Origin: a virus
IMG/VR virus record: IMGVR_UViG_3300042385_001265
Coordinates: 1 to 64,000 of that record
Length of the DNA stretch: 64,000 nt
Reading direction: 5' to 3' (one strand)
Shown here one piece after another: positions 46,324 through 54,106 of the stretch; positions within the stretch are counted from its first letter, which is position 1; every line of letters starts with the position of its first letter. A model generated the notes under the pieces. The model did not search any database. It was not told the origin of the DNA and saw nothing but the letters and a program-made list of their open reading frames with translations. Both the position numbers and the translations under genes were made by a program.

Positions 46324-47694
46324 ATGAAATTTAGAACTATTTTATTAGGAGTTTCCGCATTACTGATAGCATCAGCCGCGGCTTTCTTTTCGGTAACTGG
46401 ATTATCCAAGCTATTCGCTGGGGCATCTACTGCCGTAATCCTAATGGCTAGTTCTTTAGAATTTGGAAAATTAATATCAGCTGGATTCCTTTATAATTAT
46501 TGGGACAAAATAAACAAAGTACTCAGAACCTATCTATTGATTGGAGTATGTGTACTTATCGTTATTACATCAGCTGGTATATATGGGTTCCTAACATCCG
46601 CATATCAAACAACCGCAGACCAATTGGGGGTTGTTGATAAACAAACTGAAATTGTAAATCTTAAAAAGAATAGATTTGAAGAACAATTGAAATCTTATAA
46701 TGAAGAGAAAACTCAATTAACTCAAACTATTGGCTCGTTATCAGGTGGATTGTCTAATAACGTACAAACATCTAAGGATAGAAATGGTAATATTTTATCA
46801 TCATCATCATCTGCTAATAGACGAGTATTAACTACTCAATTAAACGAAGCAAAAGAACAACGAATCAAAGTTGAAGAAAAAATCGAAGTATTGACTGATT
46901 CAATTACAAAGTTAGAATTAAAAGCATTGGATGTACAACAAAGTTCAGAGGTGGCTGGTGAGGTAGGACCTTTAAAGTTTATGGCTGAAATAACAGGTAA
47001 ACCGATGTCAACTATTGTTAACTGGTTTGCACTTCTTATTATATTTGTATTTGACCCATTAGCTGTAACATTAGTAATTGCATTCAACACCGCATTAAAA
47101 ATTGATAAGGGTGAGGATGATGTAAAGAAAGTAATTCAGAAAAGAGAATTATATGGTGAGGAGCCAGATGAAAAGGAAACTCAAAAAGAAGCATTGGTTG
47201 AAATGATGGAAAACGATGAGGAGTTGGGATTATACGATGAACCAATAACTCTATCAGAAAAAGATGCAGAAGTATTCTTTAATGAAATTGGAAATCCCTC
47301 AGAACCAAACGAAGAATTATTAAAAGCGGCCTCTCAATATAATGAGGACGTAAAAAAAAAAGAAACTAGTACCGCTACAACAAATGTGGAAGAAGATGAA
47401 TTATCTTTTTTAATAAAGGATGTTAATAGACGTGGTATTGATATCGATGGTGATGGTACCATTGATGGATATGATAACACTGGTGATGGTTTAATTGATG
47501 AATTTACACCAAAATCATCCCGTAGAGCACAATACGCTAGAAATGAAAAACCCTATTACGCTAAACCAAATTTCAATTGGGGTGATAGAAAGGCATGGAT
47601 AAATGACCAAAATGCAGTTAACTATTGGTTAACTTATGTTAAAAACGACAAGGATACTTCATATCCAACCGATTTCGATACAAAAACTTATTAA
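46324..47694 (+). CDS. membrane protein with coiled coil and Ca-binding-like repeat
   Basis: 456 aa. Hydrophobic segments at about 5-25, 33-52, 69-92 and 236-257 surround a long coiled coil (about 105-200). The C-terminal half is acidic and carries DIDGDGTIDGYDNTGDGLIDE (about 377-397), two D-x-D-x-D-G loops as in EF-hand or thrombospondin type 3 calcium sites. The late box upstream suggests a virion or late membrane role. A similar long membrane protein is common in T4-like phages of marine hosts, function unknown. Confidence 0.7.
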   Translation: MKFRTILLGVSALLIASAAAFFSVTGLSKLFAGASTAVILMASSLEFGKLISAGFLYNYWDKINKVLRTYLLIGVCVLIVITSAGIYGFLTSAYQTTADQLGVVDKQTEIVNLKKNRFEEQLKSYNEEKTQLTQTIGSLSGGLSNNVQTSKDRNGNILSSSSSANRRVLTTQLNEAKEQRIKVEEKIEVLTDSITKLELKALDVQQSSEVAGEVGPLKFMAEITGKPMSTIVNWFALLIIFVFDPLAVTLVIAFNTALKIDKGEDDVKKVIQKRELYGEEPDEKETQKEALVEMMENDEELGLYDEPITLSEKDAEVFFNEIGNPSEPNEELLKAASQYNEDVKKKETSTATTNVEEDELSFLIKDVNRRGIDIDGDGTIDGYDNTGDGLIDEFTPKSSRRAQYARNEKPYYAKPNFNWGDRKAWINDQNAVNYWLTYVKNDKDTSYPTDFDTKTY

Positions 47695-47698
47695 AATA

Positions 47699-47730
47699 TT
47701 TGTTTATTCCAAATTAATTTCGTATATTTG
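47699..47730 (+). promoter_or_regulatory. early promoter (TTTG / TATATTTG)
   Basis: TTTG at 47699-47702, a 20-nt spacer, then TATATTTG at 47723-47730, starting 4 bases after the upstream stop. Confidence 0.85.
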
Positions 47731-47749
47731 AGTATAAAACAAATAAACT

Positions 47750-48691
47750 ATGAAATTAGGATACGCTTGTATTAATATGTCAATGGGTAAACAGGTTACC
47801 ACAAATCGTACTATGGTTAAACGTACTTTTGAAGCAAGGGGTATGGATTATGTGTCAGAACTTGCATTACTCAATGCAAAAGATATTGTTAGAATTTTAG
47901 AATGGAATCGATTGAATGGAATTAGTTTCTTTCGATTATCATCAGCACTTATTCCGTGGGGTGACCAACTAGATTTAACTCAGTTAAAAGATTACAAAGA
48001 GATTAAGCGTGAATTAAAAAAAGCAGGTGATTTTGCTAAGTTTTGGGGTATTCGTATTACATCCCATCCTGGTCCATTTAACGTATTAGTTTCACCTAAT
48101 GAATCAGTTGTACTTAAAACAATTGCTGATTTAGAACTACATGGTAAAGTATTTGATATGATGGGATTGGAAAAATCTCCATATAATAAAATTAACATAC
48201 ATTGTAATGGTGTGTATGGTGATAAGATTTCTGCTATGATGCGATTTTGTGAAAACTTCAAACGATTATCACCATCGGTTAGAAAAAGACTTACAATTGA
48301 GAATGATGATAAAGCATCAATGTACTCAGTTAAAGATTTAATGTTCATACATAATATAATTGGTATTCCAATTGTATTTGATTATCACCACCACAAATTT
48401 TGTACTGGTGATTTATCAGAGGAAATGGCATTAAAATTAGCCGTATCAACTTGGCCTAAATCAATTACGCCGGTTGTACATTATTCAGAATCAAAATCAT
48501 TACATGAAAACAACACAAAAATCAAAGACCAAGCCCATTCCGATTACATTAATAGAATCCCCAACACATATGGGTACGATGTGGACATTATGGTTGAGGC
48601 AAAAGCAAAAGAATTAGCAATACTACCATTCATTGGTAAAGAGCATATATGTGAGTATAGTGGATTATTAAAAGTAGACAGTTATAGTTAA
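47750..48691 (+). CDS. uvsE: UV damage endonuclease (UvsE/UVDE)
   Basis: 313 aa TIM-barrel nuclease. The start LGYACINMSM, then FFRLSSALIPWGDQ, ITSHPGPFNVL, INIHCNGVYGDK, LTIENDDKASMYS and VFDYHHHKFC carry the metal ligands (H, E, D, H) in the UVDE order. It would nick DNA next to UV photoproducts. Widespread in T4-like phages of sunlit water, which hints at an aquatic surface habitat. Confidence 0.92.
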   Translation: MKLGYACINMSMGKQVTTNRTMVKRTFEARGMDYVSELALLNAKDIVRILEWNRLNGISFFRLSSALIPWGDQLDLTQLKDYKEIKRELKKAGDFAKFWGIRITSHPGPFNVLVSPNESVVLKTIADLELHGKVFDMMGLEKSPYNKINIHCNGVYGDKISAMMRFCENFKRLSPSVRKRLTIENDDKASMYSVKDLMFIHNIIGIPIVFDYHHHKFCTGDLSEEMALKLAVSTWPKSITPVVHYSESKSLHENNTKIKDQAHSDYINRIPNTYGYDVDIMVEAKAKELAILPFIGKEHICEYSGLLKVDSYS

Positions 48692-49077
48692 TGGAAATAA
48701 AAGTAAACATCAATACTCCAAAAAGAGTAGAAAAGAAATGGGGTTATGAACTATGGGTTCATAATGACAATGAATATTGTGGTAAACTATTAGTGTTTAC
48801 AAAAGATAGAAATAGGTTTTCTATGCATTACCATTTGATTAAAAAAGAAAGTTGGTATGTTCAAGAAGGAAGATTCCAATTTAATTGGATTGATGTTGAA
48901 AATGGGAAATTAGAAGGTACTACATTAGAGAGGGGTCAATCAGTTTTAATTGAACGGGGTTTACCTCATCAGTTAATCGCATTAGAAGATAACTCAATTA
49001 TATTTGAAGTATCAACAGAACATTTTGATGAAGATTCATATAGAATTTATAGACAAAGTCCGGAGGATTTACTATGA
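48691..49077 (+). CDS. cupin protein, ManC/PMI type II-like
   Basis: 128 aa single cupin. KRVEKKWGYELWVHN at the start, FSMHYHLIKKESWYVQEG (cupin motif 1, H-x-H) and RGLPHQLIAL (motif 2 histidine) match the cupin of type II mannose-6-phosphate isomerases and GDP-mannose enzymes. Isomerase activity or simple sugar binding are both possible. It overlaps its neighbours on both sides. Confidence 0.78.
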   Translation: MEIKVNINTPKRVEKKWGYELWVHNDNEYCGKLLVFTKDRNRFSMHYHLIKKESWYVQEGRFQFNWIDVENGKLEGTTLERGQSVLIERGLPHQLIALEDNSIIFEVSTEHFDEDSYRIYRQSPEDLL

Positions 49078-49247
49078 CATATATAACAAAATATTTACCT
49101 GAGTTAGATGTATTAAAAAAAGAGTTAGAAACAAATCCAACTAATATTCGTTACTATATAAAGTATATGGGATTTATAGGAAATTCTGATTCAATTGAGT
49201 ATTTAGAAAATAAAATTAAAGAATATTATGAAAGTAAAATTGATTAA
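49074..49247 (+). CDS. small hypothetical protein
   Basis: 57 aa, lysine- and tyrosine-rich helices (MTYITKYLPELDVLKKELET). It overlaps the cupin gene by 4 bases and the next gene by 20, which supports coupling. Confidence 0.58.
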   Translation: MTYITKYLPELDVLKKELETNPTNIRYYIKYMGFIGNSDSIEYLENKIKEYYESKID

Positions 49248-49797
49248 ACAATCACCAGTTACAAATGATGAACTAAGTGATTATAATAATAAGATATCAA
49301 AATTAAAAGGTATTTCATTTACATCACATGATGTGGATATGGACAAAAGAATTATTACATTAAGGTTAGTTGAAGATGCACCATTAACATTGGTAAATCC
49401 AACAGTTACTGAAAAATCTGATAAATTAGTTTTGTACTTTGAAAAAGATAGTAACAAAGAAAAAACAAGAAAAACAATTAGACATACATCATTTAAAGTT
49501 AATACGGATAATTTGGGTATAGTTGAATTTTCAGCAGATAAGGAAACTTGGAAAACCGAACAAGACCTTATGGAAGATATGGGTTTATTTGAATGTATAT
49601 TAGCTCAACGATTAATTGATGCTATTGATGGAATTGATATTAATTCAGAACTTCGTAGATATACAACCCAAGTAATTTCAACCAAACAACCTGGTAGAAA
49701 TGATAAAGTAATGTTACAGGGGCCGAATGGTGATATGGCGTTTATTAAATTTAAAAACGCACAATCTTTAATATCTAAGGGTTATCAATTAGTATAG
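49228..49797 (+). CDS. hypothetical protein
   Basis: 189 aa, soluble, beta-rich then helical; basic and acidic patches alternate. One segment, RRYTTQVISTKQPGRNDKV, may be a flexible linker. No family was recognised. Confidence 0.58.
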   Translation: MKVKLIKQSPVTNDELSDYNNKISKLKGISFTSHDVDMDKRIITLRLVEDAPLTLVNPTVTEKSDKLVLYFEKDSNKEKTRKTIRHTSFKVNTDNLGIVEFSADKETWKTEQDLMEDMGLFECILAQRLIDAIDGIDINSELRRYTTQVISTKQPGRNDKVMLQGPNGDMAFIKFKNAQSLISKGYQLV

Positions 49798-49799
49798 TT

Positions 49800-50051
49800 A
49801 TGGCAATATTATCATACAAATCCGAAGAACCTTTAAATAGAGAAGCAAAGAACATATCATTTGATGTACCCGATGATATGAATATTTTTGAATTTAAAAT
49901 TATGTGTGTACGAATGGCATCAGCTATGGGATATACCGATTATACAATTAAAAAATCATTTGGAGATACGGATTATGAATCTGAATCGGATAGAGAGTTT
50001 AAGCAATTTATTAAATCAATTGGACAATTAACTGGTTCATTAACATTTTAA
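49800..50051 (+). CDS. small hypothetical protein
   Basis: 83 aa, acidic. ISFDVPDDMNIFEFKIMCVRMASAMGY is a helix after a strand. It lies 2 bases after the previous gene and 1 base before the next. Function unknown. Confidence 0.58.
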   Translation: MAILSYKSEEPLNREAKNISFDVPDDMNIFEFKIMCVRMASAMGYTDYTIKKSFGDTDYESESDREFKQFIKSIGQLTGSLTF

Positions 50052-50052
50052 T

Positions 50053-50265
50053 ATGGAAGAATTATTGATAAGTAAAGTAATAACATTAGAAGTTATATTA
50101 GATACTTTATTAGAAGAATTATTTGAAAATGATGTAATTGATAAAGATAAATTTGATAAAGTTGTTTTGGCTAAAATACAAAAATTACAAAATCAATTAA
50201 AAACAATAGAAAGAAATGATATAGATTATTCTAATTTATTCAACGGCCCAATCGGAGAGGCTTAA
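50053..50265 (+). CDS. small helical acidic protein
   Basis: 70 aa, leucine-rich helices (VITLEVILDTLLEELFEND). It ends 6 bases before the next early promoter. Function unknown. Confidence 0.58.
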   Translation: MEELLISKVITLEVILDTLLEELFENDVIDKDKFDKVVLAKIQKLQNQLKTIERNDIDYSNLFNGPIGEA

Positions 50266-50271
50266 AATAAA

Positions 50272-50303
50272 TTTGGATATATCAATTATTTTTTGTATCT
50301 TTA
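50272..50303 (+). promoter_or_regulatory. early promoter (TTTG / TATCTTTA)
   Basis: TTTG at 50272-50275, a 20-nt spacer starting GATATATC, then TATCTTTA at 50296-50303. It drives the late sigma factor gene, as expected for an early/middle regulator. Confidence 0.82.
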
Positions 50304-50319
50304 CTAAAATATAAAATAT

Positions 50320-50586
50320 ATGGAAGCAATCTTATTTACTTTACTGTTATTATCATTAGTTGTAAATGTGGTACTGATTCTTAGGGGAATAGAATTAGTA
50401 AGTCAAATTGAACAGGCGCAAACGGATTATTATGAATTAAATGAATATACATTAGAAAAATTTGAAACCATGTTGGAAGATATGAGAGCAATTGATTTAA
50501 GGGGTTCATTTGAATCAGATGATGAAGTTGGCACGGTATTTACTGAGCTAAAGGATATTATTGAAAAATATAAAAACACTTTATAG
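50320..50586 (+). CDS. small membrane-anchored protein
   Basis: 88 aa. Residues 4-22 are hydrophobic (ILFTLLLLSLVVNVVLI), followed by an acidic helical tail. It lies 2 bases before the sigma factor gene. Confidence 0.6.
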   Translation: MEAILFTLLLLSLVVNVVLILRGIELVSQIEQAQTDYYELNEYTLEKFETMLEDMRAIDLRGSFESDDEVGTVFTELKDIIEKYKNTL

Positions 50587-50588
50587 AA

Positions 50589-51305
50589 ATGCCAAGACCA
50601 AGAAAAAATAAAATGTATTTTACGCAAGATACCGAAGATGCTATCGTTGCGTATAATAAATCAATTTCCGATAGGGAAAAAAATCAATTATATAAAGATA
50701 GGATACAATATCCCTTTGAAAAATTAGCAGAGAATATTTTAAACACATTTAAGTTTACATATTTTGATGTACCTAAAGAAGATGTACAATGTGAAGTTGT
50801 TGCGATTCTAATTCAAAAAATTCATATGTTTAAAGAAGGTAGGGGAAAAGCATTCTCATATTTTTCTATTGTTGCTAAAAATTATTTAATATTAAATAAT
50901 AATTCAAATTACAAACGATTTAAGAAAACATCATTATTATCAGAAATGCCTGAAAGTTGGAATCCTGAAAATGATTTTTACGAAACTCAAAGAGGTGATG
51001 AGTATAATGAATTTAAAGATTTAATGCTTAATTATTGGGATACTAATTTAACTAATGTATTCACTAAGAAAAGAGATATTCAAATTGCAGATGCAATATT
51101 AGAATTGTTCCGTAGAAGTCAAAATATTGAAAATTTTAACAAAAAACATTTATATCTCTTAATAAGAGAAATGACAGATTGTAAAACGCATTATATTACA
51201 AAGGTTGTTAATGTAATGAAGGAACATCAAATAAGAATGTTAAATGAATATTTGGATTATGGTACAGTTTCAAAAGCAGATGAAATGGACTTTTTCGCAT
51301 ACTAA
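50589..51305 (+). CDS. late-transcription sigma factor (T4 gp55-like)
   Basis: 238 aa. MYFTQDTEDAIVAYN, then YPFEKLAENILNTFKFTYFD, followed by CEVVAILIQKIHMF and GKAFSYFSIVAKNYLI, is the region 2-like core of T4 gp55-type sigma factors. It lacks the region 4 that reads a -35 box, which fits a late promoter made of a single -10-like box. It probably reads the GATATTTATA boxes in this window. A perfect terminator follows at 51331. Confidence 0.88.
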   Translation: MPRPRKNKMYFTQDTEDAIVAYNKSISDREKNQLYKDRIQYPFEKLAENILNTFKFTYFDVPKEDVQCEVVAILIQKIHMFKEGRGKAFSYFSIVAKNYLILNNNSNYKRFKKTSLLSEMPESWNPENDFYETQRGDEYNEFKDLMLNYWDTNLTNVFTKKRDIQIADAILELFRRSQNIENFNKKHLYLLIREMTDCKTHYITKVVNVMKEHQIRMLNEYLDYGTVSKADEMDFFAY

Positions 51306-51330
51306 TATGTTACATTACAAATAAATTTAT

Positions 51331-51360
51331 AAAGTGATAAGAAATTATCACTTTTTTTTT
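51331..51360 (+). terminator. Rho-independent terminator after late sigma gene
   Basis: AAGTGATAA pairs perfectly with TTATCACTT around GAAA, followed by a run of T. Confidence 0.92.
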
Positions 51361-51387
51361 GTCAAGTTGATGTTTCAAATTTATACA

Positions 51388-51397
51388 TATATTTATA
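51388..51397 (+). promoter_or_regulatory. late promoter box (TATATTTATA)
   Basis: A variant of the late box, 22 bases before ATG 51419, directly after the terminator. Confidence 0.6.
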
Positions 51398-51418
51398 AAA
51401 AATTAACCTCAATATATT

Positions 51419-51559
51419 ATGGCAAAAGCAAGTTCAACAAGCACTACAATTAGAGTAAAGAAAAAAGTATCAAATCCGGGTATTCATTCTAAAACAAGAA
51501 CATCTAATTCAAAAACCTCTAAGCATTATAAGAAATCTTATAGGGGACAGGGTAGATAA
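51419..51559 (+). CDS. small very basic phage protein
   Basis: 46 aa with many K, R, S and T (TTIRVKKKVSNPGIHSKTR, then KHYKKSYRGQGR). A similar tiny basic protein occurs in T4-like marine phages. It could bind DNA or RNA. It has its own late box. Confidence 0.7.
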   Translation: MAKASSTSTTIRVKKKVSNPGIHSKTRTSNSKTSKHYKKSYRGQGR

Positions 51560-51574
51560 TTTATTTTTAAATTA

Positions 51575-51584
51575 GATATTTATA
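51575..51584 (+). promoter_or_regulatory. late promoter box (GATATTTATA)
   Basis: A perfect copy, 41 bases before ATG 51626. Confidence 0.65.
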
Positions 51585-51625
51585 TCAGTAATTAAAACGG
51601 CTCCCATCCAATTGGGAAAACTCAT

Positions 51626-52420
51626 ATGTGTATAATTGTTAGTAAGTCTATCGATGGTTCTAAAATATTAGCCAAAAATAGAGATAGGGCTTATAAACCC
51701 TCATTAGAGATAGTTCACACTGTTATCAATGGTGTTGAGGTTGCATATCTAAGAGATACTGTTACCGATTGGTCTGAAGGCCTAAATGAGTATGGTATTG
51801 GTTTAGTTAATACTGCACTTATGGTTGGGTATGATGAGAACGAAAAGAAAATCGTTAAAAAAGGTGGTAAACCTTCTAAAGATGGTAATAAGATTCGTAC
51901 CGCATTATCTAAGAAAACCATTAAAGATGTAGTAAATTCAGCTATAACATTTGATGGTGGAATTAAAGGACATACCTTTATATCTACTCCACATAAAATG
52001 ATATCAATTGAAACAACATCAAAGCATAATCCTAAGTTTGAATTGCATACTGATGGAGATGTAGTTAGAACAAATCACGGACACTTACATCATGGGGCTG
52101 GATATATAGAAGGGCCTGATTACTTATCATCAAAATTAAGGAAAATGTCAGCTGAAAAAATGATGACTCGTGCTGAAAAGGTAGATGATATCTTACCATT
52201 GATGAGAAAAAAATTATACAAACATTCTTCTAATCTAAATATGATGAGAGATACCAATAAAATGGTTACATCATCACAATTACTTTTAGATTTAACAAAC
52301 AAAGTTTTAAAGCTAACTTTTAGAGAAAATCAAATAGAATCGTTTGAGGGAATTAAAAGAGACCTACCAAACGGATATACTCCTAAAATCAAAATTGTAG
52401 TTACTAAACTTTCAAATTAA
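51626..52420 (+). CDS. Ntn-hydrolase-like protein (acyltransferase/C45 or linear amide hydrolase type)
   Basis: 264 aa beginning MCIIVSKSIDGSKILAKNRDR. A cysteine at position 2 followed by a strand and N-R-D is the pattern of N-terminal nucleophile hydrolases (choloylglycine hydrolase, acyl-CoA:6-APA acyltransferase). DWSEGLNEYGIGLVNTAL and VRTNHGHLHH also fit. Removal of Met would expose the catalytic Cys. It sits among virion genes, so it may process a virion protein or act on an envelope compound. Substrate unknown. Confidence 0.75.
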   Translation: MCIIVSKSIDGSKILAKNRDRAYKPSLEIVHTVINGVEVAYLRDTVTDWSEGLNEYGIGLVNTALMVGYDENEKKIVKKGGKPSKDGNKIRTALSKKTIKDVVNSAITFDGGIKGHTFISTPHKMISIETTSKHNPKFELHTDGDVVRTNHGHLHHGAGYIEGPDYLSSKLRKMSAEKMMTRAEKVDDILPLMRKKLYKHSSNLNMMRDTNKMVTSSQLLLDLTNKVLKLTFRENQIESFEGIKRDLPNGYTPKIKIVVTKLSN

Positions 52421-52439
52421 AATCACTTTTTACTTTATT

Positions 52440-52449
52440 GATATTTATA
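52440..52449 (+). promoter_or_regulatory. late promoter box (GATATTTATA)
   Basis: A perfect copy, 27 bases before ATG 52477. Confidence 0.65.
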
Positions 52450-52476
52450 TATATAAACAATATATACCAATAAAGT

Positions 52477-52872
52477 ATGTCAATAGATTTTGAATTATTT
52501 CCTGGAAAGAACCTAAGTGGGTTATTTGAGGATATTTACACGAACCAAATCACCAAAAAGAAACATATTTCAGAACTTATTGCTGAAATGAGGAAAACGA
52601 TTAGACACGCTGGTGATATGGCGGTAGTTGGTCCAATCTTAAAAGATTTAATTGATTCATCCGTTAGAAATGATGACCAATTAATTAAATTAGCAACAAT
52701 AGCACAACGTATAATGTTGGCAAATCAAAAGAATGATGGTGAGGATGGATTCTTATCAGCAGCCGAAAGAGAACAATTGTTAGCAGAGATTGAAGAAGTG
52801 CAAGAGGAAGTAGAACGTATTGATTCTATTCAGAATGATGTAGAAGAGTTAAAACAAAAAATACAAAAGTAG
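52477..52872 (+). CDS. conserved late helical protein
   Basis: 131 aa. FELFPGKNLSGLFEDIYTNQ at the start is followed by helices and ends in a coiled coil (about 90-131). I recall this opening from T4-like phages of marine bacteria, encoded next to baseplate hub genes. Role unknown, possibly a chaperone or hub component. Confidence 0.65.
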   Translation: MSIDFELFPGKNLSGLFEDIYTNQITKKKHISELIAEMRKTIRHAGDMAVVGPILKDLIDSSVRNDDQLIKLATIAQRIMLANQKNDGEDGFLSAAEREQLLAEIEEVQEEVERIDSIQNDVEELKQKIQK

Positions 52873-52873
52873 T

Positions 52874-54106
52874 ATGTTTGATAGAAATTCATCAGTTAGA
52901 GCAAATCAAAGTGGTGGTAAGGGTGGAGCACCCACATCTACAACGGGTATAGTATATCATGTAATTTTAAATTCAGATGATTCTGTATTAACTGATTTAG
53001 AAATTCCAAATGGTGATAAAGCTATTTATATAGGCGCAATTCAATATAAATCACAAGGTGGTAGTAATAAAGGAACTGCTGAGTCTGTTGCTTTTCCAAA
53101 AAATCTAAATTATAATTCATTACCAACTATAAATGAAGTTGTAAACATTGTAAGTGGAGCTGGTGGTGCAACGTATTATGAACGTATTGGTAAATCGGCT
53201 ACACCAAATATAAATTCGGAAGAGACTACAATAAAATCAGCAAAACCAACTGATAAAAGTTCTGTAAATAAAAGTGCTAGTTATGGAAAAGTTCAATCAA
53301 CTGGGATAGTTAGAAGTAATGCTGAATCTGAAGAATTAGATGGATATGGTAAATACTTTAAAGCAAATGGTAATTTGCATAAATTAAAGTTATATGAGGG
53401 TGATACTACAATTGAAAGCCGTTTCGGACAATCAATTAGATTTTCTGGATATAACAATCCTGATAATTCATTCTCACCAACAATTACTATTAGAAATATT
53501 GAAAACTCAATAAGTTTAAAAGAGGATAATACTAAATCAACTGAAGAGGATGTAAATAGAGATGGTAGTGTAATTGTATTTGGTAGTAACGAATATCAAT
53601 TACCATTTCAACCTGGTACTGTTTCTGATTCTGGTACATCTGATTTTGAAACCAAACCATCGGCATTTAAAAGTTACCCATCTGATTTAAAAGGAAATCA
53701 AATCCTAATAAATTCTGATAGATTAATATTTTCAGCAAAGACATCTGAAATGATTTTCTATTCTAAGAAAAATTATGGTTTTATTTCAGATGGTACATTA
53801 TCAATTGATAATAAGCTTGGGATTGAAGTAAGTGTTGGTGATAATATTAACGTTTTAACAAACGATAAGGATATAAACTTAAATACTAATAATGGTAAAG
53901 TTAATATTGGTAATGTTGATTTGGAATCATTAGTTAGAGGAGAAACTCTATTGGGATTAATGGAAGAATTAATTGATGCTATTGTAGCACAAATATATTT
54001 AACACCATCAGGCCCATCAGCAACAGGCCCAACAAATATTGCAGATTTTAACTCTATTAAATCAAGACTTAAAGAATTTTTAAGTACTCTAAATAAAACA
54101 TCATAA
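52874..54106 (+). CDS. baseplate hub / central spike protein (gp5-like)
   Basis: 410 aa. The segment ESRFGQSIRFSGYNN with SPTITIRN is the OB-fold-like signature of gp5-type hub proteins; it is followed by KGNQILINSDRLIFSAKTSEMIFYSKK and short repeats ending in NVDLESL, as in the beta-helical spike. Expected at the tip of the tail tube, where it helps pierce the outer membrane. It lacks a lysozyme domain; the next gene encodes a CHAP peptidase that may replace it. Confidence 0.75.
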   Translation: MFDRNSSVRANQSGGKGGAPTSTTGIVYHVILNSDDSVLTDLEIPNGDKAIYIGAIQYKSQGGSNKGTAESVAFPKNLNYNSLPTINEVVNIVSGAGGATYYERIGKSATPNINSEETTIKSAKPTDKSSVNKSASYGKVQSTGIVRSNAESEELDGYGKYFKANGNLHKLKLYEGDTTIESRFGQSIRFSGYNNPDNSFSPTITIRNIENSISLKEDNTKSTEEDVNRDGSVIVFGSNEYQLPFQPGTVSDSGTSDFETKPSAFKSYPSDLKGNQILINSDRLIFSAKTSEMIFYSKKNYGFISDGTLSIDNKLGIEVSVGDNINVLTNDKDINLNTNNGKVNIGNVDLESLVRGETLLGLMEELIDAIVAQIYLTPSGPSATGPTNIADFNSIKSRLKEFLSTLNKTS

